From positions 1,696,174 through 1,760,173 of the forward strand of contig VZRN01005622.1 of assembly GCA_013397935.1 (NCBI GenBank): 64,000 nt of DNA, given 5' to 3'. Below the pieces are notes generated by a model. That model searched no databases. It worked only from the letters and a program-made list of their open reading frames with translations, and was not told where the DNA came from. This document shows, in pieces, positions 1 through 11,655 of the stretch (the first letter of the stretch is position 1; the number at the start of each line of letters is the position of its first letter). This DNA is from Dasyornis broadbenti. Taxonomy: Eukaryota; Chordata; Aves; Passeriformes; Dasyornithidae. Made by a program: the position numbers and the translations under genes.

Positions 1-3000
1 TAGTGGTTAGGTGACTTGAAGGAGTCCAGTCAATGGATAAGGAAGGGATAGGAGCACGACACAGGAGCAAGAAACGGGACTGAGCGTGGCTGGGGTTGCA
101 CTTTGTTGAAGCTGAACCTTTTTACCAACCAGCGGTCACCTGCACACCTCAGGTCTCTAGAGCCCTCGTTCACCCTGGAAGGTACCAGCGCCTCTTACAT
201 GGAGGGAAAATGAAAATCCCTCCCTTGATGCCTGTGGGAAAAAGCAGTGGTATTTTTTGAGCTGCAGCCCTGGGGAATTTCAGGGCAATCACAAATGTAG
301 CACTGGGTCAGAGCAGAGTCCCTGGGGAATTTGGGGGCAAGTGAGAGTGGGGGGCTGGAGCGGTGCCCTGTGGGAATTCAGGTAGCTGAGAGCACAGGGC
401 TGCATGGGAACATCAGCCCTGGTGGCCTCAGTGGTTCATCATACCGTGCCCATTCCTAGATCTACTCCTCCTCTGCTCCAGGCTGCAAACGTGGAGTTTG
501 AGAAACATCTAGCAGAGGAAATAGTAACAGAAACGGAAGTGGGAAAAGAAGCTGATGATGTTCCAATACTGCCAGCAGTGCCCGCTGACCTTTTCTGCTT
601 CTCTGCTTCATTTTGTTTTCTCTAGAACAGCTCTGAATTACCCAGGTTGGTGCAGTGCTCAAAAGCAAAGCAGGGTTTTTTGCTCCTAAGGTTTGGGCCT
701 GTGAGAGGGAAAACCCCTCCCATTTTTATCTTGCAGTCTGTGAGGAATGGCTTCTGCTCCAGCCTGAAGGGCAGAGGAGCCGAGAGGAAAGTCACAGGGC
801 TCCTCAAACAGAGAAGGAAGATGGAAGAACATCTCTGCATCGGCAAAATGTTGCCTGCAGCACTGAGATATTTGGTTCTCATAATTGTTTCCAGTTTCCT
901 GAATTCTCAGCTTCCTAGAAAATTAAACCAAGATGTGCAATGCAGTTGAGTGATATCCGACAGATGTCAGAGGGAAGTGTTGAGGGCTCCTTGCAGACAG
1001 ACAGCAGACAATGAGCCTGCAAACCAAGGCTGGGGAAGGCAGCAGTCTGCAAGCTCAAATGCATGCACTGATCCCAAAGGGATCGCCTGTGTGAGTCCCA
1101 TGGGATGCCCACGGGTGGGTGAGGAGAGCATTCTCCATCAGAGAGCAAGATCTCCAACATCTCCAAGATGTTGCAGGGAAGCATTGCCCTGGCTCAGACC
1201 ATGGTGTGGGGAGGTGGGCACGATTCTCCCCCTTTGCAAGAATGGTCTTCTGATGTTGAATACTGCCGAGAGTTAAAGAATCACCATGTTGCACCATTCT
1301 GGGGGGTTTGTTGTATCTTTTATTAATGAAAACTTAGGCTTCAGTGCACCAAAGGCCAGGATATGCCTACTGGAAAGTACCATGTTGGAGCAGCTTGCTG
1401 ACCTGCCCCTGCCATATGTTGGATGCTGTAGTTAGCACTCACTTAAAAGTTTCCTTCACATTCATCTGGAAAAAAAGGGTAATTCTTTCTGACTAAAACA
1501 ATGTTCCTTTCTAAATGAGCTCAGGGTTGAGAGCTCCTATTCAAGGGGGCTGTGAAGGGTAGCACTGCTGCACTGGAGCTGCAAACTGGTTTAGACCCCA
1601 TAGGACATTTCCTCAGAACTGCATGAGGTTTTCAGGCCAGGAGTTGGAAAAAAAGTGAACATTACAAATGCATGATGCATTTAAAAACAGCAGTGTCCCT
1701 GTTTTAGATCCTACAGCTGTCCCCAAAATGGGACTGCAAACACACATCTGGAATTCTCATTTTTCACCTCCCCTATTCATCTTCTCTTTGCCTCCCCAGA
1801 TTTTCCACAGGATCTTGTGGTGTCCTAAAAAAAAAAAAAAAAGTGTTCATTTTGGACCAGTGCCAAACTCTTACCAGTCTCTCATTCTTTTAATAACACC
1901 TTCTTCTCTGTAACAACAGTAGGCTTTTTTTTTTGCTTTTTTTTTTCATGGGGAATATTTCTGGACTTACCCCAGTTCTCATTCCCCAGGTGCATGTCTG
2001 TCACTGGCCAGTAAAGAACAATGCTCTGTAACAGGGGCATTCAAAGCAGGGGCAGCAAGTGCCTCATGAGGTCTTCTGGGGACCTGTCTGGATGTCTGTG
2101 GTGAGCCTGGGCAGAGCCCCGGCAGGGCAGCAGTGCATGACCACACCTGCCTGTGCGAGGGAAGCTCTCACCCTTGCAGGATGCCTTTGCAGGATGCTCA
2201 GGGCTGATGTGTCCCCTCGGGCTGGATGTTCGCAGCAGGGAATGGGCAGCAGGCTGGCTCTGTGCTCACTTCACCCCAGGCAGGGCGGTGCAGGGCTTTG
2301 CTTTCTCCAGCTAAGCCTGGCAGGGCGCTGACCTTCACTTCCTGCCTGACTTCCAGCGGTAATGAAGGATCGCTTCCTTCCATGCTGTGCTGGGTAGCAG
2401 AGCTGAAACAGGGGATGGGAGCCTTGGCTGCAAGCACAGCCTGTCCCTGGGCAATGCCAGATGCTTTTGCCCAAATGTGGGATCATGTGTGGAATACTGA
2501 GAGAGGTTTTGGTGTGCTTGGCTGAAGCAAGGTCTGGTCATGGCAGCAGAAGAGGTGCCTCTGGGTAACTGGGATTCAGGGAATACTGGACTTTGGTCTC
2601 TTAGTGAAGAAACCAGAGTTCATTGCAGAAACAGCTGCTTGCTTCTTTCCAGTTTTGTCTTCCTGACTCACTCTCCAGGGCAAAGGGAAATGGTGGAACA
2701 TCAGTGTGATCTGTTCATTGTGGAACTCACCACTCTCCTCAGAATGCTTCCAAAAGCCATCTTCAACGCAGATTTAAAAAGAAAAATTTAAAAAATACAG
2801 AAGTCTAACTGTTTCAAATAATCATAATTCTGCAGGGTAGAAGATAAGCAGGATAATTGCTTTACCACAGAGAGAGGCACTGCAGTGCCAGCTTGGGGCA
2901 ACTAGCAAGGTCAGGGACACAGGGAACATCTCCTGGGCTGTCCACATCTATAAAATGGAACTGCAAACTCGTCTTTACTGCCCCTTCATCAGGTTTATAA

Positions 3001-5939
3001 CTGGCCTGTTGGTAAATGGGAGAGTGTGGTGACAGGGTCCTCCCTAGCAGACTCCAAATCCTGCTTTCAAGCCTGGGAACATCAGCAAGCAATGCTGTGG
3101 ATCTGGTATTTGGCTCCAGCGATGGATCTGAGGCTCCAGGGCTGACAGGCTGGTTGCTCTTTGCTGTGAATCAAGTGACATTTTCATTTTGGATTTTGTG
3201 CTGGCACTGTGTTCCCCACTTGCATGTGGCAGTGTCTGAGGGCGCACATTGTTGTCCCTCAGGTGCTTTCTTTCCAGAAACTGCTGGCAGTTGTGTCCCT
3301 ATCCTTTTCGAGAGTATCAGGGTGGAGGGCAGCCCATCAGAGGTGTGTTGTGCCTACAAGCAGAGGGGCCCATCAAGGCTGCCTTACAACCACTCTCAAC
3401 TCACCCTACCACACCAGCAGGCTGAACTTGGAGGTCCTTGGTGCTTGCCAGTGGAAATAAGCCCTAATGGGACGTGGTGCTCAGGGATGGGAGGGGAAAA
3501 GGTTTCATCATGCCATGGGTTTTGAAACACTGATGCTCCTCCTGCATTGTGCAAGCAGTGATGTTTGAGGCGTTAAATGTGCTTGCTGCTTTGAGAGCAG
3601 GTTTCTCCTTTCTGTGGGAAAAGAGACAGTCTGGAGAACATAATCACAGTCCACAGTGTAGAAAAGATGTGCCAGGTGTGAGGAAAATGAAGAGCAGCCG
3701 CAGGAGAGGGAGCTCAGTCTTCTGGGACAGAAAGCACAGCCCTGCAATCCCAGCCATAGCTCTGCTGAGGCTCCTAGTTTTGCAGGGATAGAAGCAATGT
3801 ACAAGTAAGGATAAGAAACTAGATTGGGAAACAGAGGCTTCTTTTTCTTCTGCCAACAAGTTGCAAGTGTGTTCAAGCTGTCTAAGGAAATCATGGGTTG
3901 TGTACAGGCACAAGAGCCAAGTTTGAGGGAGGGAGAGTTGGAGGCAGTAGTTGAGGCCTGGGAAAGCAGGTGGATGGGAATGGTGCTCAGAAATTCCTAT
4001 TAGCTTATTGAGCAGGGCTTGTAGTACCAGGACCTGCCAGGCTGAAGGATGACTTTCCTCAGCTTGAATGACTTAAACTGAGAGTAGGCAAAATTGTAGG
4101 CATGATAGGTTAGGAAAAGCCCTGTATGGCTTTGAGTTCCTTGACTGGGTGGTTGTATTCCACCACAGGGATTCCTTTGTTGCTGGGTTCTGACCAGGGC
4201 CTTCTCTCCTGTCTTTCTCTTGTGGCTATTTCTTCACCAGTTGCCTCTGTAACACTGCCGTTCTTGGGAATGACACCTGCTTCTGAACACATACCTAAAG
4301 AAGGGGCATGAGAATTCATGAGAAAGGGCTTAGGAACAGCAAAAAACTCAACATTTTAAAAGTTACTTCTGCATTTGATTCTTCATGAATTGAATTTCAG
4401 AGAATTGGGAAGTGCTGGTTTGTGACGGAAGAGGAACATGTGAGCAACATCACTGAATGCTCTATTTCATCCATTGGTCTGACAAGGCTTAAAAATATCT
4501 GCCTATGTTTCCTTTCTCTATTTACGCACTTTACATGATGCAATTCAATGGTAACATTGTTTTGATGCATGGAAAAGTCCTCCTGGAAGGAGGAACAAGG
4601 ACATTGAGAGTGGCATCAGCTTCCTGTGCATGTACCCAAGCTCACAGGGCAATGAAGGCTTTAGAGGAGGCCACCAAACACATTGCTGTGCTATGGTCAG
4701 TCCCCTGGTGTGTTCCCAGCATGAGCCTGGTCCAGCAGAAAGGACAGGAAAGCACTTGACAGCAATCACGAGGCAAAGGTGGCTGCTAACTGTGAAACCC
4801 CTTGTTCTTAAAACTGAGACAGCACTCGGGGTCTGGGAGGAGACGGTCTGTCACTGATCTGCCAGGTGTGTGACTGCACAAACCTGCAAGACAGTGTAAG
4901 AGAATCTGGTTTGGGCAAAAATACAAGCATATTTGATGTGGTGTCAGACCACACGTTGTTGAAAGTTAAGAAAATAACACCAGGATACAGAGAGAAGCAT
5001 AGGAATAAGGATGCTGCCCTGGTTGTAGGTTCAAAATTGCTGTGATCCAAACCTCTCTGATGACAGCGGCCCTGCACTGCCTCCGAGCAGTCACTGCTGC
5101 TTGGAGCAGAGGAGAAAATCACACTTGCGCTTTCATCCTGTATCAAAGACCTTGTCCCTGTGCTCTACCCCAGACCACAGCAGCAGAAGCACAGGACAGC
5201 TCCTTGTTTGACATGGATGTGACAGGAGCATGAGCCCAGGGCCCCGGCTTTATGTCAGAGCAGGCATTTGCTGGGTGTTGGAAACATGTTGGTCTCTGCT
5301 CTGTCAGCGCCACCATCGCACTGGAGTAGCTGGGGAGCTGTAAGAGGCACAGGAGTGTGAGATCTCTTTGCATGCTATTCATGCTGTTCAGTCACCTGCT
5401 TGCACTGGGACTGATGCTTGGAAAGTGAAATGTTGCTTATCCTGTCCTCAGTCCCCAGAGCCTTCTCATTTTCTTCCACTGAGTATCCCTGACATGCCAG
5501 CCCTTTGATGTAAGCTACTCATGCATGGCTTGAGTTGTTTTGGCTGTGATGGTGAAACCTGTGAGGCCACGCTTGGACTGACATTGCTGCATCCAGCCAT
5601 AAACAAGGCTGGGTATGAGGAGCCCCTCAGAGCCTTGGGCTGTGGCCAGGAGGAAGCAAACCAGAAGAGCTGATTGTGCTCCTTGCTGAAAAGGGTGTGG
5701 GTGGTGGCAGGGGGAAATGCTGGGCAACAAAATCGCCCTGTTCAGGAACTGCCAAGTGAAAACACAGTCCAATGGTGAGGCTTTCTACCAGTGGCAAAGG
5801 TCATTGATATCATTAAGAAACTAAGGCTGGAGAGCTGTGTGAGCTGGGATTCCCAAGCAGCCAAGTAGCCTGACCTCGGTAAATGGGAAATGAGATCAAG
5901 TGCAAAATGAGTTTACTAAGGCTACCTCATGCCTGGCTA

Positions 5940-6300
5940 TCTTAGTGGGTTTATTTCGATAAGATAATTGACTATGTAGACAGTGGACTTCAGAAAGGCA
6001 GCACTTACAGTGCTACAGGCAAAGCCATTAAGCTGGAGAACCAGGGGATTAATGTGAGCATTGTAAGGATTTACCTAAAGAAAGGATGTCAGGAGGTTGT
6101 GCCTCAAGGGAAGCAAGCTGGGTGGGAAGGGGTTATTAACGATGCTCCTCAAAGGGGTGATCTTGTTTACCCAGCAGGAGAACAAGCTGTAATCAGATTC
6201 GGTCAGATTTGAAGGGCTAAGTCACTGCAAAGATTTCTCAGGCAACAGGAAGAGAAGAACTGATGACACCGAGGACGGGAATAGGGGAAACAGGATAAAA
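5940..6300 (+). mobile_element. Ancient CR1/L3-like LINE remnant (reverse transcriptase region)
   Basis: The text runs like a decayed CR1/L3 ORF2. A 'gactatgtagacagtgg' start is followed by 'ggggttattaacgatgctcc tcaaagggg' and later 'ctgatgacaccgagg', in the order and spacing of the conserved reverse transcriptase C-terminal blocks (the G-x-P-Q-G and A-D-D regions). No open frame survives. The family call comes from remembered consensus wording, so the boundaries are approximate and an endogenous retroelement of another type is possible. Confidence 0.35.
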
Positions 6301-7478
6301 ATCAGCAGCACAAAATGCAAGCTTGCATGTGCAGACAGTAGCTATGAGATGTTTTGCTCCCAGCTTGTCCTCTGCTATTTGAAAATTACAGAGTAAGGGC
6401 AGTTTGGCTGATGATGAGTTCTTACCATGGTGTAGCCAAGAAAAAGGAATATGAGCACAGATGAGATCACCCCAGCTGGCTTAAAAGTACTTTTGCATGA
6501 CTATGGAGGCACAGGACCCCTGCATGAGTGACCCTGCTTGCTTTGCTTTGTCTTTCCTGGCAGTTTTTTATGAGCACATTTAGACCTCAGGCCTGCCCTC
6601 AGTCTCTGCCCTAAGTGGAAACCAAGGTGCGTTGATGGAGCTGAATTGACCAGGCAGCCTCACCTGAGCCTCACAGGTAGTGGATGTGGCCTCTGAAAAA
6701 AGGCAGGAAAAGCCACCCATGCCCCAGCAGTCTGATGGTTTCCATAAAAAGTATTGTGCTACCCATTTAAAAGGGGAAATCCCATGGCTCACATTTACGG
6801 AAAATTACTCTCATTATGTTCAAATGGAAAAGAAACAAACCAAAGCTGGGCAGCACGTTTGAGGTTCAAAAGTTTTCAGGTTTGGTTCTTGTTTTAGGTT
6901 TTGGGGGCTTTTGCTTTTGTTTATTTTCTCCTGAACTCCCCCTCCCACCTTCAAATGTCAACCTGGCAGGTTTCTGGAATTGAGTCCTTCTGAGCTTTGC
7001 TTCCTGAAAGCCCTGAATTTACAGTTCCCATGTTGCTGTCTGATCTGTGTGTACACTATAGTGAGCTGTGTCTGCTGATGCATCAGCAAGGGCAGATACA
7101 CAGCTGTCTCTAAGAAAGCAAATCTGCCAAAAAATGTTGTGTTTGGCAAGAAAACTGCTCCAACATGAAGAGTGAACAGTCTGTGGGTTGCCAGCACAAC
7201 CTTGCTGCAGGTGGAGGTTTTGGAGGTTTTCTGTACTGATCCTTCTCCTGAGCATGAGCAAAATGAAACCAGCTAATTCTTCCTAACACACATATGGGCA
7301 TAGTTTTTCAAAGGGTTGGAAAAAGCAGGGGGCCCTGACAATGCTCCTCTGGCCACTGAATTTCTTGTTCCAACACAGAAACAAGCCAGAACCCAATAAG
7401 GATATACAAGCACAGCCTCAGCATAAGGAAAAAACCCATTGTTTTCTTACTGTTAGTGGTAGAAATAGATATTTCTTT

Positions 7479-7480
<2 letters not shown>

Positions 7481-7521
<41 letters not shown>

Positions 7522-7522
7522 G
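7481..7522. repeat. Poly-T tract followed by short GT run
   Basis: There are 32 consecutive T residues (7481-7512) followed by gtgtgtgtgg. This is simple low-complexity sequence, with no adjoining element recognised. Confidence 0.9.
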
Positions 7523-8570
7523 ATTTTTTAATAGTTCAGTCTAAACCATATCTGATGTAAAAAAAAATTAGTCCCAGCAGATTAAATTTTTCAAATGAAG
7601 CCTAACCACAACCAAAGCAGAGGACAACAATGCCTAGCAGCTCTGATTACAGGCAGTGCTTTCAGCTCCGCTTTTAACAGAGTGTATAATTCTGCTTTTT
7701 GGGCATGACTTCCACTGAAATCAATGTTGCATTATATATACAAATCTGTGTCAGAATGGCATTCACACTTGAAAATGTGGTGTTTGTCCATATGGGAAAA
7801 TTGCAGGTAGGAAGCTGGGCTGCAAGATAGCAGCATGCTCATTGGATCTAATTAATTCCTTGATTACATGCCCCTGTGGGCACCAGGGGTGATTTACCTT
7901 ACTTCACTCTTAAAGGCAGGAAAGGTTTGAACACAATGCTTTAGGTGAAATTACATACAACATTTGAAGCTGATCTAATGCCCATTTTTTGTCAACAGTC
8001 CCTTCTTTCTTCCTCAGTCCACCAGGTCCCACTGCTGATGCTGGTTCCAGTAAATCAATGCAAGTCACAAAGATGGCAAAGTAAAACAAGTTTGTTTCAT
8101 TTTTTTTTTTCCTTTGCAGGTTAGCATGTTGAACCAGATTCCAAGGGGGCACTGAGGGATAAATGTTCAGGGGTGAGATTTGTCCCTGCCTCTGATCAAC
8201 CGTATGGAAGTAATTCTTGGGATTTTTGTAAGCCTGCGTTTTAGCAACCAAGCATCATGGGAATCAACTGTGGATTACTAAAATCAAAACAACATTCTGA
8301 CGGGCAAAACACACTTACAGTTTGTCAGTCCTTAGCTGTATTGACAAATTCCTCAAGCTGGCAGGACAAATGCCCAGCAGACTCACGGAGAAGGCAAACC
8401 CAAAATGCTGCTTCTCAAGCAGGGTACTTCACGCCTTGATTCATTCCTTCTACAGGTGCATTTTCATATCCACATGCCATCACCTTGGCACACAGGCTTA
8501 AATGTTTACTTGTTTAAGTTTGCACTTTGTCAGTTTCTCACTCTCACTCTGGTTTCGTGATTAGGACAGT

Positions 8571-8580
8571 GGGAACTTCC
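8571..8580 (+). promoter_or_regulatory. Candidate NF-kB site upstream of CD80
   Basis: The ten bases gggaacttcc match the kB consensus GGGRNNYYCC exactly. They lie 6.4 kb upstream of the CD80 start codon and about 200 bases before a GC-rich patch. CD80 is an NF-kB-inducible gene in mammals, so a kB site here is plausible, but a ten-base match can occur by chance and function is inference. Confidence 0.2.
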
Positions 8581-8794
8581 ATGGATCTCTGCAAAACCTC
8601 TAGGACTAAAGACCTCAGACCTTGTCTCTGTGTGATCCACTCAGAACTTTACGCTTTTTCCCCCAGTGAAGGATAACACAGGAAAATACTGTCCTATCTG
8701 GGTAGGAAACAGCCTGAAAATCACCCTGTCCTTCATGCAGTCGTTTGTGCCAAATAGCAAAATGCCTGATTAGGCAGTTTCCAGGGATCCGGCT

Positions 8795-8905
8795 GTCCTC
8801 AGCTGCACCCCGCCACTGCTGGCGCGCGGAGCGGGGAGCGCAGGTGCCCTGCCTGCAGGGAGAGGCAGAGGTCCAGCAGCCCTCCGGGGCAGGAGAACAG
8901 GGCAG
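8795..8905. promoter_or_regulatory. Small GC- and CpG-rich patch
   Basis: A block of about 110 bases contains several CpGs (for example ggcgcgcggagcggggagcg) in otherwise CpG-poor DNA. It could be a small promoter or a remnant of one, for a non-coding CD80 first exon or for a gene lying to the left on the minus strand. No TATA box, start codon context or splice donor decides between these. Confidence 0.25.
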
Positions 8906-8978
8906 GGAGTGTCCTGTGAATGTGCACCCTGTGCAATGCTTTCTCCTTGTCGCATCTACATTTTTCTGTGTAATATGT

Positions 8979-9152
8979 AAAAAAAAAAAACCAAAAAACA
9001 AACCACCCCTCCCCAAAAAACCAAAACCAAACAAAACAACTCACGCACAACCCCCCCCGAAAAAAAAAAAAAAAAACAAAAAAAAAAACTCCCAAACCAA
9101 CCGNTTTTCTGGGTAGTTAAATATTTGAAAAAAAAAAAACAACAACAAAAAA
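8979..9152. repeat. A-rich low-complexity tract with one undetermined base
   Basis: Long A runs are interspersed with C (aaaaccaaaaaac, ccccccccgaaaaaa) over about 170 bases. A single N at 9104 marks a base-calling or assembly join. Open frames through this tract (lysine- and asparagine-rich in translation) are artefacts of the repeat. Confidence 0.85.
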
Positions 9153-10195
9153 AACCTCCTAGCCCAACCTGTAGTGTCAGGCTGCCAGGTGAATCAGTGT
9201 CTACTCGCCTGGTGCTGCGTTGTCCCTGATCGCTGTGCCTGTCCTGGGGTCACAGTGAGGGGATAGTCAGGATAAGGCCATTTCAGCCACAGAGCTGCCG
9301 TTCCCTGCCAGCCTAAGCTGCTTGTGCAAACAGGACCAAGGTTCGCAGCCCCTTGTGAGCCAGCAAAGCCTGCAATGCAACCAGCACAAATAGTGATTTA
9401 AGTCACAGCACAGCCAGACACAAAGTTTGAGCTGCCCGTGTGCTGAAATAGTTGGTGTGAATATTAAAAACCAATAAAAACCAGCCTGTGTCTTCTTCCC
9501 AGCCTGGTACTGCCAAGGACTGTGACTCCCTGGCGCAACCATTGCAGGCACCACATCCTGCTTTTGTGAGGGAAACCAGTATGTTTGCAGCTCTGTCATC
9601 ACTCATAGCGGTGGAAATAGTGGGAGATTGTGTCCTTCCTTCTTTCTGAGTTGCAAGGGAAGAGCTTGCAGGAACAGCCCTGGAGGGAAGGTGTGGATGA
9701 GGGCAGCTGTGAACGCCAGCTTTCAAGCAGAGACCTGTCACCCTTTCCTGCATGGACTGTGTGAGCACAGGGCTCTTGTGCACAATGGTTGCATAAACAG
9801 GGATGCCTCACTACAACAAAGGACAGCAATCCAGTGGGTTCCTTACAGTAGTTTGCTGTGAGATAATTAGAGGTTAATCCCAGATTATGAAGGAATTCCA
9901 TCAAGAAGCCCCGGTGTTTGTGCAGTTAAAATCAAATATCCACACAGTAATCAGATCAAAGTTACTCTTGTCAAGCAATGTTGATGCATTTCGCATTTAC
10001 ATTACTTGAATTAATTTCCCACATTTCCCCCTCTGTCTCAGAGTTGAGAAGGCTTTTTAAACTCTGTTGGCGACTCCTGATTTACCATGGCACACCAGAC
10101 ATACTACCTGCGCTTTCAAATGTACCATGTCACCAAATCACATTGTCTGTCTGTGCCTGGCCAGTCCAGTGTCAATCAGTGGGCTTCTTTCTTGT

Positions 10196-10944
10196 CCTTC
10201 CTTCCTTCCTTCCTTCCTTCCTTCCTTCCATCCTTCCTTCCTTCCTTCCTTCCTTCCNNNNNNNNNNNNNNNNNNNNNNNNNNNNNNNNNNNNNNNNNNN
10301 NNNNNNNNNNNNNNNNNNNNNNNNNNNNNNNNNNNNNNNNNNNNNNNNNNNNNNNNNNNNNNNNNNNNNNNNNNNNNNNNNNNNNNNNNNNNNNNNNNNN
10401 NNNNNNNNNNNNNNNNNNNNNNNNNNNNNNNNNNNNNNNNNNNNNNNNNNNNNNNNNNNNNNNNNNNNNNNNNNNNNNNNNNNNNNNNNNNNNNNNNNNN
10501 NNNNNNNNNNNNNNNNNNNNNNNNNNNNNNNNNNNNNNNNNNNNNNNNNNNNNNNNNNNNNNNNNNNNNNNNNNNNNNNNNNNNNNNNNNNNNNNNNNNN
10601 NNNNNNNNNNNNNNNNNNNNNNNNNNNNNNNNNNNNNNNNNNNNNNNNNNNNNNNNNNNNNNNNNNNNNNNNNNNNNNNNNNNNNNNNNNNNNNNNNNNN
10701 NNNNNNNNNNNNNNNNNNNNNNNNNNNNNNNNNNNNNNNNNNNNNNNNNNNNNNNNNNNNNNNNNNNNNNNNNNNNNNNNNNNNNNNNNNNNNNNNNNNN
10801 NNNNNNNNNNNNNNNNNNNNNNNNNNNNNNNNNNNNNNNNNNNNNNNNNNNNNNNNNNNNNNNNNNNCCTTTCCTTTCCTTTCCTTTCCTTTCCTTTCCT
10901 TTCCTTTCCTTTCCTTTCCTTTCCTTTCCTTTCCTTTCCTTTCC
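10196..10944. repeat. TTCC / TTTCC microsatellite interrupted by 610-base N gap
   Basis: The left side is a (ttcc)n array (10196-10257) with one interruption (ttccatcc). The right side is a regular (cctttcc)-type pentamer array, unit ttTCC/ccttt (10868-10944). Between them are 610 undetermined bases (10258-10867). The strand is pure pyrimidine, so the other strand is GGAA then GGAAA. The unit changes across the gap, so the missing part contains a junction between two arrays or further repeat types. All open frames crossing it are meaningless. Confidence 0.95.
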
Positions 10945-11390
10945 ATGATGCTTATGCTCCAATCTGTGCCAAGATGAGACTTTCTTTTGTCAAATCTTTC
11001 CAGTTTTATAGTCTGAAGGTTGGGGGCAGCTAGGGGAAAAAACAAGAACAAGAAGTCTCTGGAGCTGTAGGAATTTTGTTATTGTTATTTTCCTTTGTAA
11101 GATGAAAGGGATTTTCTGTAACCTGAAACTGTTGAATTTTTTTCTTACTTCACAAAGTTACTTTATTTTGTTACTGATATTGCATAAGAGACGATCTTTG
11201 TGTGAAAGGCTTAACTTCTCAGGATGCTGGGACCACTTTGATAAGGCTGCTCTCTGCCCTTCTCCTACAGGAAAAGAAAAACGTTGTCATATAATTCCAC
11301 TGAGAAATGGATGAGTGTGACCAGCTGAATTCAGTTCATTACTCCACACACGCTGTATTCCATGTGCTGGTATTGGAACCATCAAATGCT

Positions 11391-11655
11391 GGCAGGACAA
11401 GAGGAAATGGCCTCAAGTGGTGCCAAGTGAGATTAGGTTGAATATCAGAAAAAAAATTCTTCAGTAACCAAAAAGGTTACTGAGCCCTTGGACAGACTGC
11501 CCAGGGTACGAGTCTCCATCCCTGGAAGTATTTAAAAGACATGTAGATGTGGTGCTTAGGGATATGGTTCAGTGGTGGACTTGGCAGTGCTGGGTTAACA
11601 GTTGGACTCAATGACCTTAAAGGTCTTTTCCAACTTAATTCTATGACTTTATGAA
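11391..11655 (+). mobile_element. CR1 LINE 3' fragment
   Basis: This has typical avian CR1 3' wording: 'aggaaatggcctcaagtggtg', 'actgcccagggtacgagtc', 'catccctggaag', 'ggactcaatgaccttaaagg' and 'ttccaacttaattctatgac'. The 3' end points to the right, so the element is on the plus strand. It is truncated at its 5' side, as most CR1 copies are, and is non-coding. Confidence 0.9.

Noticed and set aside
404..625. Exon-like open frame (EFEKHLAEEIVTETEVGKE) with a possible acceptor before it
   Set aside because: The peptide looks coding, but there is no usable GT donor at a sensible distance and I recognise no protein. One short frame without a splice partner is not enough.
3016..3525. 169-codon plus-strand open frame
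   Set aside because: No recognisable domain, no codon bias and no splice or promoter context; a frame of this length is expected by chance in GC-balanced DNA.
9978..11051. Long open frames on both strands with hundreds of unknown residues
   Set aside because: They consist of the N gap and the TTCC/TTTCC microsatellite.
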